From: Zonotrichia leucophrys gambelii
Lineage: Eukaryota; Chordata; Aves; Passeriformes; Passerellidae
Assembly: GCF_028769735.1 (NCBI RefSeq)
Contig: NC_088172.1
Location: 71,820,631-71,884,630, forward strand
Length of the DNA stretch: 64,000 nt
Direction: 5' to 3'
Positions 62,901-64,000 of the stretch are shown piece after piece; positions within the stretch are counted from its first letter, which is position 1, and each line of letters opens with the position of its first letter. The position numbers and the translations under genes are program-made. Below the pieces are notes generated by a model. It ran no database searches. It saw only the letters and a list, made by a program, of their open reading frames with translations, and was not told where the DNA came from.

Positions 62901-64000
62901 CACATCAAATTTAGAGCACTTCTCTGGGGTCTAAACTGTTTTTTTTTCTCTTCATGCTGTTTGAATAAATAGGTTTTGTACAAAGTGTGAGAATAAAGCA
63001 GATAAAATTTAAAATAAATCTTCCAGAGCCTAGAGGCAGGCTGTGGCTTAGCTTAGTAGCCAATCACAGGTTCTGCTGGCAACAACCATGCTGGAATAAT
63101 GGCCAGGGGCTGTTCCACTCCTTACACGATGGCTTTCAGACATGAAATCACACGCTGCCGGGCTCAAAACGTCTCTTACAACACATTCACCCTCAAATCA
63201 AATAAAGTCACAAGCCAACAGACAATGATACCAATCTTTTGCCTGTAGCAAGGTGTTGCAGCTATGCTTTCTCAATGAGTGAACACACAGCCAGATAACT
63301 ACCTCATTTTGAATGGAGAATAAAAGGAAAATCAGATGGAAAAAAAGGGGGAGACAGGGGAAGAGAGGGAACTGAGGCTTTTGTGTGATTATCACATTTT
63401 GGCAAACTTTCCTGGAAATGTGAGTGAAGAACCATTCTTCATCTCAGTACTGGGCAGGTGAAAATGCATTTGCTGTGCTCAAGCATAGACTCGTTTCATC
63501 ATTTCTTCAAGGCGAGCGGAAAGAGAAAAGCAGACAGAATTAGCATTTATGTGATTCATTCCAGCCATGCAGGGAGAAAACTGTGCTGCTGTTACCCTCT
63601 GATATGGAGTAACTTTGGGCTTTCCCCTCATGGATATTCTAGAGGCATTTGTGCTCCTCCAAGACCCAACATGTTCTAGGATGGAGGGCAGAAGGAGGAA
63701 TAGAGACGCTCTGTCCCCACAGCCCCACTGCAAGACATAAACCATCTGTGAAGCATTTATCCATCTCCAAAAGTGTGGGAAAACTGAAAACATACTGGCT
63801 ACTATTTTGTCATCCTTGTTATGTAGCCTAGTTAAAAGGAAGGTGTATATCTAATTGATCTTACTGGAGCAGAGATTACACAGATAAAATTGGTTGTTTC
63901 TAGGTGTGCCAACACTCCCTGTGTTTTAATCTCTAATTTTCATAAGAGAAGGATGTGCAGCATGCTGTCTCATCTCCCACAGACTCAAATCCTCTCCTAC
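59961..64000. other. Non-coding stretch to the window end, no gene seen
   Basis: Short chance frames and A/T-rich patches are present, plus a G-run at 60,252-60,260. A moderately G+C-rich stretch near 63,020-63,170 contains a CCAAT word (AGCCAATCAC), but nothing else supports a promoter. No mobile element is recognised. Confidence 0.5.

Noticed and set aside
63020..63170. Possible promoter (CCAAT word in a G+C-richer patch)
   Set aside because: There is no CpG cluster, TATA box at the right spacing, or downstream exon.

Overview
The window looks like nuclear DNA from a bird, most likely a passerine. It is AT-rich, has no compact ORF or operon structure, and its recognisable repeats are avian: CR1 LINE tails and an ORF2 fragment, a tRNA-Ile/CR1 composite SINE of the TguSINE1 type, and solo endogenous-retrovirus LTRs of songbird type. 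Family names come from remembered consensus sequences, not from a search. I found no convincing protein-coding exon, functional tRNA, rRNA or CRISPR array. The open frames are short, scattered and at lengths expected by chance in 64 kb. I read the window as a gene desert or a very large intron or intergenic stretch, shaped by decayed mobile elements and one unusual satellite-like array.

Layout. 1-11.8 kb: mostly unassigned sequence, with a probable solo LTR at 1122-1594 (5-bp target duplication). 11.8-13.6 kb: a broken Ty3/gypsy-like gag-protease relic followed by a CR1 tail and a SINE. 18.35-19.56 kb: a minus-strand CR1 ORF2 fragment running from the end of the endonuclease into the start of the reverse transcriptase. 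22.13-22.55 kb: a solo LTR with a perfect 6-bp target duplication. 35.1-35.4 kb: a CR1 3' end. 38.36-38.54 kb: a 60-bp minisatellite in three copies. 39.80-40.43 kb: an ERVL-type solo LTR with a perfect 5-bp target duplication. 41.7-47.9 kb: the main feature, described next. 52.73-52.80 kb: a compact 34-bp-stem hairpin. 59.5-59.96 kb: another minus-strand CR1 3' region. The rest is unassigned single-copy-looking DNA with a few microsatellites.

The stretch at about 41.69-47.88 kb is the best candidate for something undescribed. It has about 25 monomers of roughly 175-193 bp. At four places the spacing stretches to roughly 390-455 bp, and at least three of these long units carry or correspond to an extra segment. 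The array changes direction twice (near 43.29 kb and 46.76 kb). It contains a 43-bp hairpin with perfect 20-bp arms in two inverted copies, an almost identical inverted pair about 2 kb apart, and a fold-back with arms of about 300 bp. One strand of the unit is poor in stop codons over more than 1 kb in a constant phase, which raises the question of a coding ancestor. I do not recognise the unit from any family I know.
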